Of a DNA stretch of 64,000 bases, positions 33,813 to 44,541 are shown in pieces; position 1 is the stretch's first letter, and each line of letters opens with the position of its first letter. The notes beneath the pieces were generated by a model. The model was given only the letters and a program-made list of their open reading frames with translations, did not search any database and was not told the DNA's origin. The stretch is from assembly GCF_003008575.1 (NCBI RefSeq), contig NZ_CP027667.1, positions 872,501 through 936,500 of the forward strand, given 5' to 3'. A program made the position numbers and the translations under genes. Source of the stretch: Melaminivora suipulveris. Its GTDB lineage: Bacteria; Pseudomonadota; Gammaproteobacteria; Burkholderiales; Burkholderiaceae_C.

Positions 33813-34457
33813 TCAGGCAATGGCGCCGGCAAAGGCGTCGATGATGCGCTTCAAGGGCTGCTGCTTGAGCTTCAGCGCCGCCTGGTTGACGACCAGGTGC
33901 GAGCTGATGTCCATGATCTGCTCGACCTCGACCAGATGGTTGGCCTTGAGCGTGTTGCCGGTGGAGACCAGATCGACGATGGCGTCGGCCAGGCCGGTGA
34001 GCGGCGCCAGCTCCATGCTGCCGTAGAGCTTGATCAGGTCCACGTGCACGCCCTTGGCCGAGAAGAAATCGCGCGCGATCGAGGTGTACTTGGTCGCCAC
34101 CTTCAGGCGCGCGCCCTGGCGCACGGCGGCGGCATAGTCGAAGTCGGAGCGCACGGCCACGCTCACGCGGCACTTGGCGATCTGCAAATCCAGCGGCCGG
34201 AACAGCCCCTGCCCGCCGTGCTCGATCAGCGAATCCTTGCCGGCCACGCCGATGTCGGCGCCGCCGTATTGCACGTAGGTCGGCACGTCGGTGGCGCGCA
34301 CCAGCACCACGCGCACTTCGGGGCGGTTGGTGGGCAGGATCAGCTTGCGCGACTTTTCCGGGTCCTCCAGCACCTCGATGCCGGCCGCGGCCAGGAGCGG
34401 TAGCGTCTCCTCGAAGATGCGGCCTTTAGACAGGGCCAGGGTGATGTGCGGGGTCAT
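33813..34457 (-). CDS. hisG: ATP phosphoribosyltransferase, short form
   Basis: HisG catalyses the first, feedback-regulated step of histidine synthesis. This 214-residue short form lacks the C-terminal regulatory domain and so should need HisZ as partner, encoded elsewhere. Motifs include [28 protein letters not shown] and the PRPP loop [13 protein letters not shown] chose the ATG at 34457 ([12 protein letters not shown]). It opens the his cluster with only a repeat between it and the bolA-like gene upstream. Confidence 0.96.
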   Translation of the reverse strand: MTPHITLALSKGRIFEETLPLLAAAGIEVLEDPEKSRKLILPTNRPEVRVVLVRATDVPTYVQYGGADIGVAGKDSLIEHGGQGLFRPLDLQIAKCRVSVAVRSDFDYAAAVRQGARLKVATKYTSIARDFFSAKGVHVDLIKLYGSMELAPLTGLADAIVDLVSTGNTLKANHLVEVEQIMDISSHLVVNQAALKLKQQPLKRIIDAFAGAIA

Positions 34458-34459
34458 TT

Positions 34460-34518
34460 CAGGCCAAAAAGGGCTCAAGCCGGCGATTTATATGGGCTTG
34501 ATGCTATCAAAATAATAG
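34460..34518 (+). repeat. Dispersed intergenic repeat, copy 6
   Basis: Reads AGGCCAAAAAGGGCTCAAGC, then CGGCGATTTATATGGGCTTG and CTATCAAAATAATAG. It occupies most of the 79-bp gap between the hisG start and the bolA-like stop. Confidence 0.8.
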
Positions 34519-34536
34519 TTAATGACAGGCCGCCGC

Positions 34537-34785
34537 TCAGGCGCGCGCCTGTTCGTCCTGCCACTCGGCGGGGGTGAGCGTCTTCATCGACAGCGCGTGC
34601 ACCTCGTCGGTGGCCATGCGGCCGCCCAGCGTGGCGTAGACGCGCTGGTGGCGCTGGATCTGGCGCTTGCCCTCGAACTCGGGCGAAACGATGGTGGCGA
34701 ACCAGTGCCGGCCGTCGCCGTCGAGCTCGATGTGCTCGCACTGCAGGCCGGCGGCGATGAGATCCTTGAGTTCGTTGGCAGTCAT
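34537..34785 (-). CDS. BolA-family protein (IbaG-like)
   Basis: An 82-residue BolA-fold protein. The pattern (GLQCEHIELDGDGRHWFATIV, then RQIQRHQRVYATLGG and MATDEVHALSMKTLTP) fits the IbaG/YrbA subgroup, which binds monothiol glutaredoxins and iron-sulfur clusters. I chose the start at 34785 (MTANELKDL). Upstream in the same direction is an ABC-2 exporter pair; downstream in most Burkholderiales a murA gene follows, which is absent here. Confidence 0.9.
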   Translation of the reverse strand: MTANELKDLIAAGLQCEHIELDGDGRHWFATIVSPEFEGKRQIQRHQRVYATLGGRMATDEVHALSMKTLTPAEWQDEQARA

Positions 34786-34890
34786 GAAAAGTAGTCCCAA
34801 TGAAGGTTTTGCTCGAACGCGCCTAAGCCTGCGCGCTGCGAGGGTCCCAGGCCAGGGTACCCCTGGATCCGGCTTTGCTGGTCCAGCGGG

Positions 34891-34952
34891 TGCGTCCCCC
34901 TTCCCGCGCGCAGCGCGAGAGAAGGGGGAAGGCGCGAAGCGACTCAGGGAGA
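34891..34952. repeat. Second dispersed repeat family, copy B
   Basis: CCCCCTTC and GAAGGGGG arms flank CCGCGCGCAGCGCGAGA, followed by AAGGCGCGAAGCGACTCAGG. It lies between the ABC permease stop and the bolA-like start. Confidence 0.7.
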
Positions 34953-34970
34953 TGCACACCAGTTCGCACG

Positions 34971-35722
34971 CTAATTCCTAATCTTGTAGCCCGTGCGCAG
35001 CAAGTGCAGCGCCAGCAGGCTGACCAGCGCCCAGGCCAGGCCGACGACGCCGAAGCTGATCCAGGGCGAGACGTCGCTGACGCCGAAAAAGCCGTAGCGG
35101 AAGCCGTCGATCATGTAGAAGAACGGGTTCAGGTGGCTCACGGCCTGCCAAAAGGGCGGCAGCGACTGGATGGAATAGAACACGCCCGACAGGAAGGTCA
35201 TGGGCATGACGATGAAGTTCTGGAAGGCCGCCATCTGGTCGAACTTGTCGGCCCACAGCCCGGCGATCACGCCCAGCGTGGCCATCAGCGCCGCGCCCAG
35301 CAGCGCGAAGATGGCGATCCACCACGGCGCCGCGAACTGCGGCGCGGCAAAAAACAGCGTGGCGAGAAACACGCCAAAACCCACCATCAGCCCGCGCAGC
35401 ACCGACGCGCCCACGTAGGCGCCAAACCAGGCGCGGTGCGACAGGGGCGTGAGCAAAATGAACACCAGGCTGCCCATGATCTTGCTCTGGATCAGGCTGG
35501 ACGAGCTGTTGGCAAAGGCGTTTTGCAGCAGCCCCATCATGATCAGGCCGGGCACCAGGAAGGCGGTGTAGGAGATGCGGTCGTAGACCAGCACGCGCCC
35601 CTCCAGCACGTGGCCGAAGATCAGGAGGTACAAAAGCGAGGTCAGCACCGGCGCGGCGACGGTCTGAAAGCCCACCTTCCAAAAGCGCAGCACTTCCTTG
35701 TGCAGCAGCGTCTGCCAGCCGC

Positions 35723-35726
<4 letters not shown>
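34971..35726 (-). CDS. ABC-2 type transporter permease
   Basis: A 251-residue permease with six predicted membrane spans and the ABC-2 signature around MPMTFLSGVFYSIQSLPPFW, related to YadH. With the ATP-binding protein encoded just upstream (4-bp overlap) it should form an exporter; the substrate is unknown. The pair lies between the mla operon and bolA, a conserved order in Burkholderiales, and may be part of the same long transcript. Confidence 0.9.
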
Positions 35727-36643
<917 letters not shown>

Positions 36644-36716
36644 GGGAACCGGGCATTCTAGCCACCGGCCCCGCACGCTCCGCCGACGCGGCCAAAGACC
36701 GGGCGCGCCGGCGCCA

Positions 36717-36986
36717 CTACACCACGGGCAGCAGCTCCTGCACGCCGTACAGCCCCGCCAGGCTGGCCAGGCCGGCGGGCATGGCCTTGACGACCAGGCC
36801 CTTGCGCTCGGCCACGGCGGCGCGGCGGCATTCCAGCAGCACCGCCAGCGCCGAGGAGTCGAAGGTGGCGAGGGCGCTGGCGTCGACGACGATTTGCGAT
36901 TGCGGCTCCTGGCGCAGCTTTTGCAGCAGCAGTTGCGTGCAGGCGCGCGCCTGGGCGTGCGTGAGTTCAGTGGGCAGGACCAGCAT
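36717..36986 (-). CDS. mlaB: STAS-domain protein MlaB
   Basis: A single STAS domain of 89 residues; in the Mla system MlaB binds the MlaF ATPase and is needed for complex activity. The sequence QIVVDASALATFDSSALAVL carries the conserved loop at the start of helix alpha2. It lies 13 bp after mlaC within mlaF-E-D-A-C-B, so assignment as MlaB follows from the operon rather than from sequence alone. Confidence 0.88.
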   Translation of the reverse strand: MLVLPTELTHAQARACTQLLLQKLRQEPQSQIVVDASALATFDSSALAVLLECRRAAVAERKGLVVKAMPAGLASLAGLYGVQELLPVV

Positions 36987-36999
36987 GGCTGCGCTTCGT

Positions 37000-37632
37000 T
37001 TACTTGCCGCCCGCCTGGTTGCGCGCCGCCAGGGCGGCGATCAGGCCATCGACGCCGCGCGCGTTCACTTCCTGGGCGAACTGGCTGCGGTAGGTATCGA
37101 CCAGCCACACGCCCAGAACGTTGAAGTTGTAGATCTTCCAGGCGCCGTCGGGCGTCTTTTCCAGCCGGTAGTCCAGCTGCACCGGGTCGCCCCGGCCGTG
37201 GACTTCGGTGCGCACCAGCACGTCCTTGTCGCCGGCGGCGGCGCGCAGCGGGCGCACGACGATGCTCTGGTCGCTGACCTGCGTCAGCGCGCCGGCGTAA
37301 GTGCGCACCAGCAGCTGCTTGAACTCGTCCTGCAGCCGCGCCTGCTGCTCGGGCGTGGCGCCGCGCCAGGCCGGGCCGACGGCGGCGGCCGTCATGCGGC
37401 GGAAGTTCACGTGCGGCAGGATGGTGCGGTTGACCAGCTCCGTGATGCGCGTGGTGTCGCCGGACTTGATCGAGGTGTCGCCGCGCACTGCCTCCAGCAC
37501 CTCGGTGGACAGGCGCCGGATCAGCGCGTCGGGCGCCTCGTGCGCCGCGGCCGTGGCCAGCGCGGGCAGGCCCAGCCAGGCGGCAGCGGCCAGGGTGGCG
37601 CTGGCGGCGATGAAGTGGCGGCGTTGCAGCAT
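37000..37632 (-). CDS. mlaC: Periplasmic phospholipid-binding protein MlaC
   Basis: MlaC ferries phospholipids across the periplasm between the MlaA-porin complex and MlaFEDB. The 210-residue precursor has a leader with twin arginines (MLQRRHFIAASATLAAAAWL) that may use Tat or Sec, and the family pattern VNRTILPHVNFRRMTAAAVG and LVRTYAGAL. The chosen start at 37632 gives a normal signal peptide. It lies between mlaA and mlaB. Confidence 0.93.
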   Translation of the reverse strand: MLQRRHFIAASATLAAAAWLGLPALATAAAHEAPDALIRRLSTEVLEAVRGDTSIKSGDTTRITELVNRTILPHVNFRRMTAAAVGPAWRGATPEQQARLQDEFKQLLVRTYAGALTQVSDQSIVVRPLRAAAGDKDVLVRTEVHGRGDPVQLDYRLEKTPDGAWKIYNFNVLGVWLVDTYRSQFAQEVNARGVDGLIAALAARNQAGGK

Positions 37633-37776
37633 GGGTGTGTCCTTTTTTTGGGGTGTGCCAGCCAGCGCGAAGGGCGCGCTGGCAAAGCAAAAATTGTGCG
37701 GCACGCGACCGAACTTCATGCATCTCGGCGGTATGCGGTTGCAAGGGGATGCAACCGGGCCGGCGCGGCGCAGTCG

Positions 37777-38550
37777 TCAATAATCGTCGGGCAGCCGGCC
37801 GTCATCCTCGCTGGAGGAGTTGCGCCGCCGCTGCGCCGCTGGCGAATCGGCGTTGCTGCGCAGGCCCAGGTACACGTCGCGCGTGAAGATGTAGGAGTCG
37901 AAGGCGATGCTGTCCAGCACCGATTCGGCGCGCAGCAGGCTGGCGCGGCGGTCAACGATGCGAAACGCGTAGAGCGAGTTGCGCGCCGAGACCGGATCGA
38001 CCTGGCGCACCGCGTCGCCCCACCAGTCCACCGGCAGCGCCGCCGTGTCGCGCACGGTGGATGGGCCCAGGATGGGCAGCACCAGATACGGCCCGGTGGG
38101 CACGCCCCAGTGGCCCAGCGTCAGGCCGAAGTCCTGCTTGTGGCGCGCGATGCCGGCCTCGCTGGCGATGTCCAGCACGCCGCCCAGGCCGAACACGGTG
38201 TTCAGGTTGAAGCGCACCAGGCTGTCCAGCGCGTCGCGCCCGCGCAGCTGCAGCGCGTTGTTCACGAACGACCAGGCGTCGCCCAGGTTGCCGAAGAAGT
38301 TGTGCACGCCGGTGCGCACCGGCTGCGGCGTCACGTCGCGGTACACGGTGGCCACGGGCTTGAGGACGGCCTCGTCCAGCCGGTCGTTGAAGGTGGTCAT
38401 CGCCCGGTTGTAGGGCTCCAGCGGATCGGACGGGTGGGCGCCGGGACCGGTGGCACAACCGGCCAGCAGCGAGGCGGCCAGCAGCGACGCGGCCAGGCGG
38501 GCGCGCCGCGCTGCTGGCGGCTTGGCGGGGGTTGCGGTGGGGGCGGTCAT
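37777..38550 (-). CDS. mlaA: Outer-membrane lipoprotein MlaA (VacJ)
   Basis: MlaA sits in the inner leaflet of the outer membrane and removes misplaced surface phospholipids. The 257-residue precursor has a lipobox LLAGC near residue 32, then DPLEPYNRAMTTFNDRLD and GGVLDIASEAGIARHKQDFG, family hallmarks. The tail (about 20 residues) is Arg/Ser/Asp-rich and variable. The start overlaps the mlaD stop by 4 bp. Confidence 0.94.
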   Translation of the reverse strand: MTAPTATPAKPPAARRARLAASLLAASLLAGCATGPGAHPSDPLEPYNRAMTTFNDRLDEAVLKPVATVYRDVTPQPVRTGVHNFFGNLGDAWSFVNNALQLRGRDALDSLVRFNLNTVFGLGGVLDIASEAGIARHKQDFGLTLGHWGVPTGPYLVLPILGPSTVRDTAALPVDWWGDAVRQVDPVSARNSLYAFRIVDRRASLLRAESVLDSIAFDSYIFTRDVYLGLRSNADSPAAQRRRNSSSEDDGRLPDDY

Positions 38551-39029
38551 GGTTTGCTTCCGGTGGGGGCGGCGCTCTCCTCGGCCTTGCCGTAGAGAAA
38601 CTGGCCGATCAGGTTTTCCAGCACCACCGCCGACTGCGTGGCGGTGATGCGGTCGCCATCGGCCAGATGGGCTTCCTCGTAGCCGGCCTCGATGCCGATG
38701 TACTGGTCGCCCAGCAGGCCGCTGGTCAAAATCTTCAGCGAGCTGTCGCGCGGGAAGACGTAGCGTTTGTCCATGTCCAGCGTCACCTGCGCTTGATAGG
38801 TCTTGTCGTCGAACTGGATGCCCTGCACGCGCCCGACGACCACCCCGGCGCTGCGCACCGCCGCCTTGGGCTTCAGGCCGCCGATGTTGTCAAAGCGCGC
38901 CGTGAGCTGGTAGCCGCTGCGCCAGTCGAGCTGCAAAAGGTTGGCCGACTGCAGCGCCAGGAACACCAGCGCGGCCGCGCCCAGCAGGACGAACAGACCC
39001 ACCCAGACATCGTTCTTGGAGTGCTGCAT
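38547..39029 (-). CDS. mlaD: MCE-domain protein MlaD
   Basis: MlaD is anchored in the inner membrane and forms a hexameric MCE ring that takes part in lipid transfer with MlaFEB. The 160-residue protein has one N-terminal membrane helix (VGLFVLLGAAALVFLAL) and the MCE domain (about 39-117) with KAAVRSAGVVVGRVQGIQF and LGDQYIGIEAG. It lies 34 bp after mlaE and overlaps mlaA. Confidence 0.95.
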   Translation of the reverse strand: MQHSKNDVWVGLFVLLGAAALVFLALQSANLLQLDWRSGYQLTARFDNIGGLKPKAAVRSAGVVVGRVQGIQFDDKTYQAQVTLDMDKRYVFPRDSSLKILTSGLLGDQYIGIEAGYEEAHLADGDRITATQSAVVLENLIGQFLYGKAEESAAPTGSKP

Positions 39030-39063
39030 ATCGCTTTTTCCTCGTCGCTTGTACAGCCTGACG

Positions 39064-39846
39064 TCAGATGCGGAACATCAGGGCCGTGAGAATGAAGTCC
39101 AGCGCCAGCACCGCCAGCGAGGCCATGACCACCGTGCGCGTGGTGGCGCGCGAGACGCCCTCGGGCGTGGGCCGCGCGGCATAGCCTTGCAAGAGCGCGA
39201 CGAAGGTCACCGCCAGGCCGAAGACCAGGCTCTTGACCACGCCGTTGCCGACGTCCTTGAAGACATCCACGCCCGCCTGCATCTGGCCCCAGAAGGCGCC
39301 GGCGTCCACGCCCAGCAGCACCACGCCGACCAGCCAGCCGCCCAGCACGCCCACGGCGCTGAACACCGCGGCCAGCAGTGGCATGACCAGCAGGCCGGCG
39401 ACAAAACGCGGTGCCAGGATGCGGCGCAGCGGATCGACGGCCATCAGCTCCATGGCGGCGAGCTGCTCGCCGGCGCGCATCAGGCCGATCTCGGCGGTGA
39501 GCGAGGTGCCGGCGCGCCCGGCAAACAGCAGCGCCGTGATGACCGGCCCCAGCTCGCGCACCAGGCCGAGGGTGACCACCAGGCCCAGCGAATCGGCCGA
39601 GCCATAGAGCTGCAGCACGTTGTAGCCCTGCAGCGCCAGCACGAAGCCCACGAACAGGCCCGAGGTGGCGATGATGGACAGCGAGTGGTTGCCCAGGAAG
39701 TGCACCTGATCGCGCACCAGCGCCGGGCGCGCCAGCGCGGTGCGGCTGGCCAGCGCCAGGCGCGCCAGCAGCCGCGCGCCGGCACCGATGTCTGCCAGCT
39801 TGCGGCGCACCGCGTAGCCGACGTGGGAGGGGCGCCACCAGCTCAT
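39064..39846 (-). CDS. mlaE: Mla ABC transporter permease MlaE
   Basis: The 260-residue membrane subunit of the MlaFEDB lipid transporter. It has five to six membrane spans and the family pattern [20 protein letters not shown] and [20 protein letters not shown], including the conserved E-I-G-x-M-R loop that meets the ATPase. The start at 39846 overlaps the mlaF stop by 4 bp. No oddities. Confidence 0.95.
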   Translation of the reverse strand: MSWWRPSHVGYAVRRKLADIGAGARLLARLALASRTALARPALVRDQVHFLGNHSLSIIATSGLFVGFVLALQGYNVLQLYGSADSLGLVVTLGLVRELGPVITALLFAGRAGTSLTAEIGLMRAGEQLAAMELMAVDPLRRILAPRFVAGLLVMPLLAAVFSAVGVLGGWLVGVVLLGVDAGAFWGQMQAGVDVFKDVGNGVVKSLVFGLAVTFVALLQGYAARPTPEGVSRATTRTVVMASLAVLALDFILTALMFRI

Positions 39847-40673
39847 GGCAGCGCCCCGAAATCGTCGGCCACGCTGGCCGCCGGGTAGTGAAACGGCACC
39901 GGCCCGCTGGGCAGCGCGCGCACGAACTGGTGCACCAGCGGATCGGCGCTGGCGCGCACCTCCTCGGGCGTGCCCTGCGCGGCCACGTTGCCGGGGCCCA
40001 GGATGACGACGTGATCGGCCAGCTTGAAGGTCTCGTCCAGGTCGTGCGAGACGACGATGCTGGTCAGCCCCATGGCCTGCCCCAGGCGGCGGATGAGCTG
40101 CGCGGCGGTGCCCAGCGAGATCGGATCCAGCCCGGCGAACGGCTCGTCGTACATGACCAGCTGCGGGTCCAGCGCGATGGCGCGCGCCAGCGCCACGCGC
40201 CGCGCCATGCCGCCGGAGATCTGCGCCGGCATCAGCTCGCGCGCGCCGCGCAGGCCCACGGCATTGAGTTTCATCAGCACCACGTCGCGGATCAGCGCCT
40301 CGGGCAGGTCGGTGTGCTCGCGCAGCGCAAAGGCCACGTTCTCGAACACGCTCATGTCGGTGAACAGCGCGCCGAACTGAAACAGCATGCCCATGCGCCG
40401 GCGCATGGCGTAGAGCTGCGCCTCGTCCATGGCGCCCACGTCCTGGCCGTCCACCAGCACCTGGCCGGACTGCGCGCGGTGCTGGCCGCCGATCAGGCGC
40501 AGCACCGTGGTCTTGCCGCCGCCCGAGGCGCCCATGATGGCCGTGACCTTGCCCCGCGGCACGTCCAGCGACAGATCGCGCAGCACCGGGCGCTCGCCAT
40601 ACCCGAAGGTAACGTTGCGCAGCTCCACGGCGGGGCTGCATGCAGGGGCGGCGACAGGCGCGTCGGTGGACAT
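39843..40673 (-). CDS. mlaF: Mla ABC transporter ATPase MlaF
   Basis: The ATPase of MlaFEDB. The 276-residue protein has Walker A GASGGGKT at 48-55, signature ISGGMARR, Walker [14 protein letters not shown] and the H-loop [10 protein letters not shown]. It opens the mla operon; I chose the ATG at 40673 ([10 protein letters not shown]) because the frame upstream has no homologous character. The promoter should lie in the long divergent gap shared with speD. Confidence 0.95.
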   Translation of the reverse strand: MSTDAPVAAPACSPAVELRNVTFGYGERPVLRDLSLDVPRGKVTAIMGASGGGKTTVLRLIGGQHRAQSGQVLVDGQDVGAMDEAQLYAMRRRMGMLFQFGALFTDMSVFENVAFALREHTDLPEALIRDVVLMKLNAVGLRGARELMPAQISGGMARRVALARAIALDPQLVMYDEPFAGLDPISLGTAAQLIRRLGQAMGLTSIVVSHDLDETFKLADHVVILGPGNVAAQGTPEEVRASADPLVHQFVRALPSGPVPFHYPAASVADDFGALP

Positions 40674-41080
40674 GGAAGGAAAGAAAAAAAGGGTGCCGCC
40701 TGCGGTGGAAAAGCGGCCGCGCAGGCGAACCAGCCATGATAGGGGCAAACCCGAAACGGACCCGGCGCGGACGGTAACAACTGTCGTATGTATATGACGT
40801 TTTGCTATGATCGCGAGTTTGCAAAAATATCACGTCCGGCACGCCGGGCGGATTGCTGTCAGCGTTGACAGGCGTCCATCACAGGCGCATTGCAGGGAAC
40901 CAAAGGCGCGGCAATGACGATAGGGCCTCAAACCCTTCATCGGAATTTCCCACCCCCCCATTCCCTCGTGCGTGGACGCCGCCGCAGCGCGCCGGTCGGC
41001 CATCCCCGAAGGGTGTGAACCCTCAGGCTCCAGCCGTTGTTTGCCACGCTCGCCTCGAGCGCGAAGAAAGGGTTTGCTCC
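40674..41080. other. Long divergent intergenic region between mlaF and speD
   Basis: 407 bp with no gene I can support. A -10-like TATGAT is at 40806-40811 on the plus strand without a clear -35, which would leave a 5' leader of roughly 260 nt before speD. The leader includes a C-run (near 40954) and a small hairpin AAGGGTGTGAACCCT near 41009. I do not recognise a known riboswitch. Confidence 0.45.
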
Positions 41081-41491
41081 ATGAAGAACTATCAATCCGT
41101 CGTCCCCATCCGCCCGCCTGCACCGCAGCGCCAGGCCACCGGGCTGCACCTGATCGGTGATCTCTATGGCTGTCTGTGCGACAGCCGCCTGATGCTGGAT
41201 GCCGAGTATCTGGAAAACTTCTGCAAGGAGCGCGTGGCCGCATCCGGCCTGACCACCGTGGGCTCGCTGTTCCACAGCTTTGGCGAGGGCGGCGGCGTGA
41301 CCGGCGCCGTGGTGCTGGCGGAATCGCACCTGGCCATCCACACCTGGCCCGAGGACGGCTACGTGACGCTGGACGTCTACGTCTGCAATTACTCCGAGAA
41401 CAACCGCCCGAAGGCGCAAAAGCTCTTCGACGACCTGCTGGCTGCGTTCAACCCCAACGATCCGCACCTGCACGCAGTGGATCGCGCGTGA
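41081..41491 (+). CDS. speD: S-adenosylmethionine decarboxylase proenzyme
   Basis: SpeD provides decarboxylated AdoMet, the aminopropyl donor for spermidine. This is the small prokaryotic class 1b form of 136 residues. The self-processing site that yields the pyruvoyl group is Ser82 in AESHLAIHTWPE, with His87 near it. The start at 41081 follows GAAGAAAGGG, a usable ribosome-binding site. Its stop overlaps the speE GTG start, so the two are coupled. Confidence 0.95.
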   Translation: MKNYQSVVPIRPPAPQRQATGLHLIGDLYGCLCDSRLMLDAEYLENFCKERVAASGLTTVGSLFHSFGEGGGVTGAVVLAESHLAIHTWPEDGYVTLDVYVCNYSENNRPKAQKLFDDLLAAFNPNDPHLHAVDRA

Positions 41492-42426
41492 CCACGCGCT
41501 ATCTTGCCGAGCGCCTGAACGCCGACTTCGGGCTGTACCTGTCGGCCGGCGCCCCGCTGGCGCAGGCGCAGTCCGAGTGGCAGCGCATCGAGGTCTTCGA
41601 GAACCCGCAGTTCGGGCGCGTGATGCGCATCGACGACGTGTTCATGACCAGCGAGCGCGATGAGTTCTTCTACCACGAGCCCATGGTGCACCTGCCGGCC
41701 ATCGCGCATCCGGGTGTCAAGCGCGCCCTGGTGGTGGGCGGTGGCGACGGCGGCGCGGCCGAGGAGCTGCTCAAGCTGCCGGGCATGGAGCGCGTGGTGC
41801 TGGCCGAGCTCGACGGCGAGGTCGTCGCCATGGCGCGCCAGTGGCTGGGCGAGATCCACCGCGGCGCCTTCGACGATCCGCGCATGGAAGTGCGCCTGGG
41901 CGATGCGCGCGCCTTCCTGGGCCAGACCGAGGAGCGCTTCGACCAGATCATCCTGGACCTGACCGACCCCTTCGGGCCGGCCGTGGAGCTCTACACCGTG
42001 GAGTTCTACGAGGCCTGCAGGCGCGCGCTGAGCCCCGGCGGCGTGGTCTCGCTGCACCTGGGCTCTCCCGTGCACCTGCCGGGCAGCATCGCGCGCATCG
42101 CGGCATCGGTCAAAGCCGTGTTCCCGATCTTTCGTCCGTACCTGCAGTACGTGCCGCTGTACGGCACGCTGTGGTGCATGGGCATGGCGTCGGACAGGAC
42201 CGACCCGGCGCTGCTGTCGGCTACCGAGGTCGATGCGCGCATCGCCGCGCGCGCGATAGGCGATCTGCAGCTCTACAACGGCGCCATGCACCAGGCGCTG
42301 CTGGCGCAGCCCAACTTCGTGCGCGACCTTCTGGCGCAGCCAGCGCAGCCGCTGCACAGCGGCGACAGCATCGACGAGGTGCGCGATCCGTCCGAGCTGC
42401 CGCCGGTGCGGATCAGCGCCGGCTGA
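41488..42426 (+). CDS. speE: Spermidine synthase
   Basis: SpeE transfers the aminopropyl group from decarboxylated AdoMet to putrescine. The 312-residue protein has the N-terminal beta domain, the nucleotide-binding VVGGGDGG at 82-89, and the putrescine-site region LDLTDPFGPA, where the usual D-S-T-D-P reads D-L-T-D-P. A GTG start overlaps the speD stop (GTGA). A polyamine operon speDE is the clear reading. Confidence 0.94.
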   Translation: MTTRYLAERLNADFGLYLSAGAPLAQAQSEWQRIEVFENPQFGRVMRIDDVFMTSERDEFFYHEPMVHLPAIAHPGVKRALVVGGGDGGAAEELLKLPGMERVVLAELDGEVVAMARQWLGEIHRGAFDDPRMEVRLGDARAFLGQTEERFDQIILDLTDPFGPAVELYTVEFYEACRRALSPGGVVSLHLGSPVHLPGSIARIAASVKAVFPIFRPYLQYVPLYGTLWCMGMASDRTDPALLSATEVDARIAARAIGDLQLYNGAMHQALLAQPNFVRDLLAQPAQPLHSGDSIDEVRDPSELPPVRISAG

Positions 42427-42450
42427 AAGTCCCTGCGGCGCAGCGAAACA

Positions 42451-42518
42451 AGCCTTTTTGGCCTGTAGTCGTCGTGGATCAAGCGCCTGCAGCTATCATT
42501 TTTGATAGCTTCAGGCGC
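42451..42518 (+). repeat. Dispersed intergenic repeat, copy 7, extended into a perfect-looking hairpin
   Basis: Contains GTCGTCGTGGATCAAGCGCC and CTATCATTTTTGATAG (42493-42508). Arms 42483-42498 and 42503-42518 pair in 15 of 16 positions around TTTT. It lies between convergent speE and lolD and overlaps the lolD stop, so it may act as a bidirectional transcript end. Confidence 0.75.
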
Positions 42519-43191
42519 CATCCAACGCGCCGGCCACCAAGCGCACCACGCGGTCGCAGCGCGCCGCGAGTTGCTCGTCGTGCGTGACCATGACGAACGC
42601 CGTGCCGCGTTCGCGCGCCAGGCGCAGCATCAGCGCGAACACGCCGTCGGCGGTGCTCCGGTCCAGGTTGCCGGTGGGCTCGTCGGCCAGCACGCAGGCC
42701 GGCTGGGTGACCAGCGCGCGCGCAATCGCCACGCGTTGGCGCTCGCCGCCGGATAGCTCGGCCGGGCGGTGCAGCACGCGTTCTTTCAATCCCACTGACT
42801 CCAGCATGTGCACCGCCTGCTCGATGCAGCGCGCATAGGGCTCGCGGCGGATGCGCAGCGGCATGGCCACGTTGTCCTGCGCGCTGAACTCGGGCAACAG
42901 GTGGTGGAACTGGTAGATGAAGCCCAGCCGCTGGTTGCGCAGCCGGCCCTGCTCTGCCGGCGAAAGCCGCGCCAGATCCTGCCCGCCCAGCAGCACGCTG
43001 CCGCTGCTCGGCGCATCCAGCCCGCCCAGCAGGTGCAACAGCGTGCTCTTGCCCGAGCCCGATGCGCCGACGATGGCCAGCGTCTCGCCGGCATGCACGG
43101 CCAGATCGACGCCGCGCAGCACCGTGACGTCCAGCCGGCCCTCGGTAAAGCGCTTGGTCAGGCCGCGCGATTGCAACACCACCTCACTCAT
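42511..43191 (-). CDS. lolD: Lipoprotein-releasing system ATPase LolD
   Basis: LolD powers release of outer-membrane lipoproteins from the inner membrane. The 226-residue protein has Walker A GASGSGKS at 42-49, signature LSGGERQR, Walker [13 protein letters not shown] and the Lol-type segment [17 protein letters not shown]. The start at 43191 overlaps the lolC 3' end by 8 bp. The last four codons lie in a repeat hairpin. Confidence 0.95.
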   Translation of the reverse strand: MSEVVLQSRGLTKRFTEGRLDVTVLRGVDLAVHAGETLAIVGASGSGKSTLLHLLGGLDAPSSGSVLLGGQDLARLSPAEQGRLRNQRLGFIYQFHHLLPEFSAQDNVAMPLRIRREPYARCIEQAVHMLESVGLKERVLHRPAELSGGERQRVAIARALVTQPACVLADEPTGNLDRSTADGVFALMLRLARERGTAFVMVTHDEQLAARCDRVVRLVAGALDGA

Positions 43192-44437
43192 AGCGCAGCG
43201 CCTCCGCCGGGTTGACACGGCTGGCGCGCCAGCTGGGGTACAGCGTGGCCACGAAGGCCAGCACCAGCGAGATCATCCCGATGGGCACGATGTCGCTGGC
43301 CTGCGGCTCGCTGGGCATGCGGCTGATCAGGTAGATGTCGCGCGGCAGGAAGCTGGTGTGCAGCAGCCGCTCGATGGCCGGCACGATGACATCGATGTTG
43401 AAGGCTACGGCCAGCCCCAGCGCCAGCCCGGCCAGCGTGCCGATCACGCCCACCATGGCGCCCTGCACGACGAAGGTGCCCATGATGCTGGCGGGGCTGG
43501 CGCCCAGGGTGCGCAGGATGGCGATGTCGGCGCGCTTGTCCTGCACCGTCATGACCAGGGTGGACACCAGGTTGAACGCCGCCACGGCGACGATCAGCGT
43601 GAGGATGATGAACATCATGCGTTTTTCCAGCTGCACGGCGGCAAACCAGGTCTTGTTCTGCTGCGTCCAGTCGCGGATCAAGAGGTTGCCCGACAGGGTG
43701 GACGCCAGCTCGCGCGCCACCTGCGGCGCCTGGTGCAGGTCCTTGAGCTTCAGGCGCACGCCCGTCGGCCCTTCCAGGCGGAAGATGCGCTCGGCATCCT
43801 CGTGATGCAGCAGCACCAGCGCCGAGTCGTATTCGTAGTGGCCCGAGCTGAAGGTGCCGACCACGCGCATCTGCTTCAGGCGCGGCACGACGCCCGCCGG
43901 CGTGATCTGTCCCGAGGGCGCGATCAGCGTCACCGCGTCGCCCATGCGCACGCCCAGCTGCCGCGCCAGATCCAGCCCCAGGATGACGCCGAACTCGCCC
44001 GGCACCAGCGCTTTCAGGCCTTCGACGTTCTCGGCCGCCAGGTCGGTCACCTGGTCCTCCAGTTGCGGGTCGATGCCGCGCACCAGCGCGCCCTTCATGT
44101 CCTCGCCGCGCGCCAGCAGCGCCTGCGCGGCGACGAAGGGCGCCGCGCCCACCACATTCGGGTTGGCGCGCGCCTCGGCCAGGGTGCGCTGCATGTCGGG
44201 CAGCGCCGCGCCGCCGGGCGCGAAGATTTCGATGTGCGAGACCACGGACAGCATGCGGTCGCGCACCTCCTTTTGAAAGCCGTTCATCACCGACAGCACG
44301 ATGATCAGCGCCGCCACGCCCAGCGCGATGCCCAGCATGGACACGCCCGAGATGAAGGAGATGAAGCCGTTGCGGCGCGTCGCGCGGCCGGCGCGGGTGT
44401 AGCGCCAGCCCAGCGCCAGTTCGTAGGGAATCTGCAT
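43184..44437 (-). CDS. lolC: Lipoprotein-releasing system permease LolC/LolE
   Basis: The membrane partner of LolD. The 417-residue protein has four membrane spans (near 20-45, 270-295, 320-345 and 375-395), a large periplasmic domain, the N-terminal [13 protein letters not shown] and the FtsX-like cytoplasmic segment [18 protein letters not shown]. Only one permease gene is present, as in betaproteobacteria that use a LolF-type homodimer instead of separate LolC and LolE. I chose the start MQIPYELAL at 44437. Confidence 0.93.
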   Translation of the reverse strand: MQIPYELALGWRYTRAGRATRRNGFISFISGVSMLGIALGVAALIIVLSVMNGFQKEVRDRMLSVVSHIEIFAPGGAALPDMQRTLAEARANPNVVGAAPFVAAQALLARGEDMKGALVRGIDPQLEDQVTDLAAENVEGLKALVPGEFGVILGLDLARQLGVRMGDAVTLIAPSGQITPAGVVPRLKQMRVVGTFSSGHYEYDSALVLLHHEDAERIFRLEGPTGVRLKLKDLHQAPQVARELASTLSGNLLIRDWTQQNKTWFAAVQLEKRMMFIILTLIVAVAAFNLVSTLVMTVQDKRADIAILRTLGASPASIMGTFVVQGAMVGVIGTLAGLALGLAVAFNIDVIVPAIERLLHTSFLPRDIYLISRMPSEPQASDIVPIGMISLVLAFVATLYPSWRASRVNPAEALRYE

Positions 44438-44541
44438 GGATGAGGAGAGAAAGCCGCTGCGCCGGTCTTGACTTGCCGTGCCGTAGGGACACGCGACGGC
44501 GCGCGAGCGGGCGCATTGTGGCATCCCGGACAATCGCGGCC

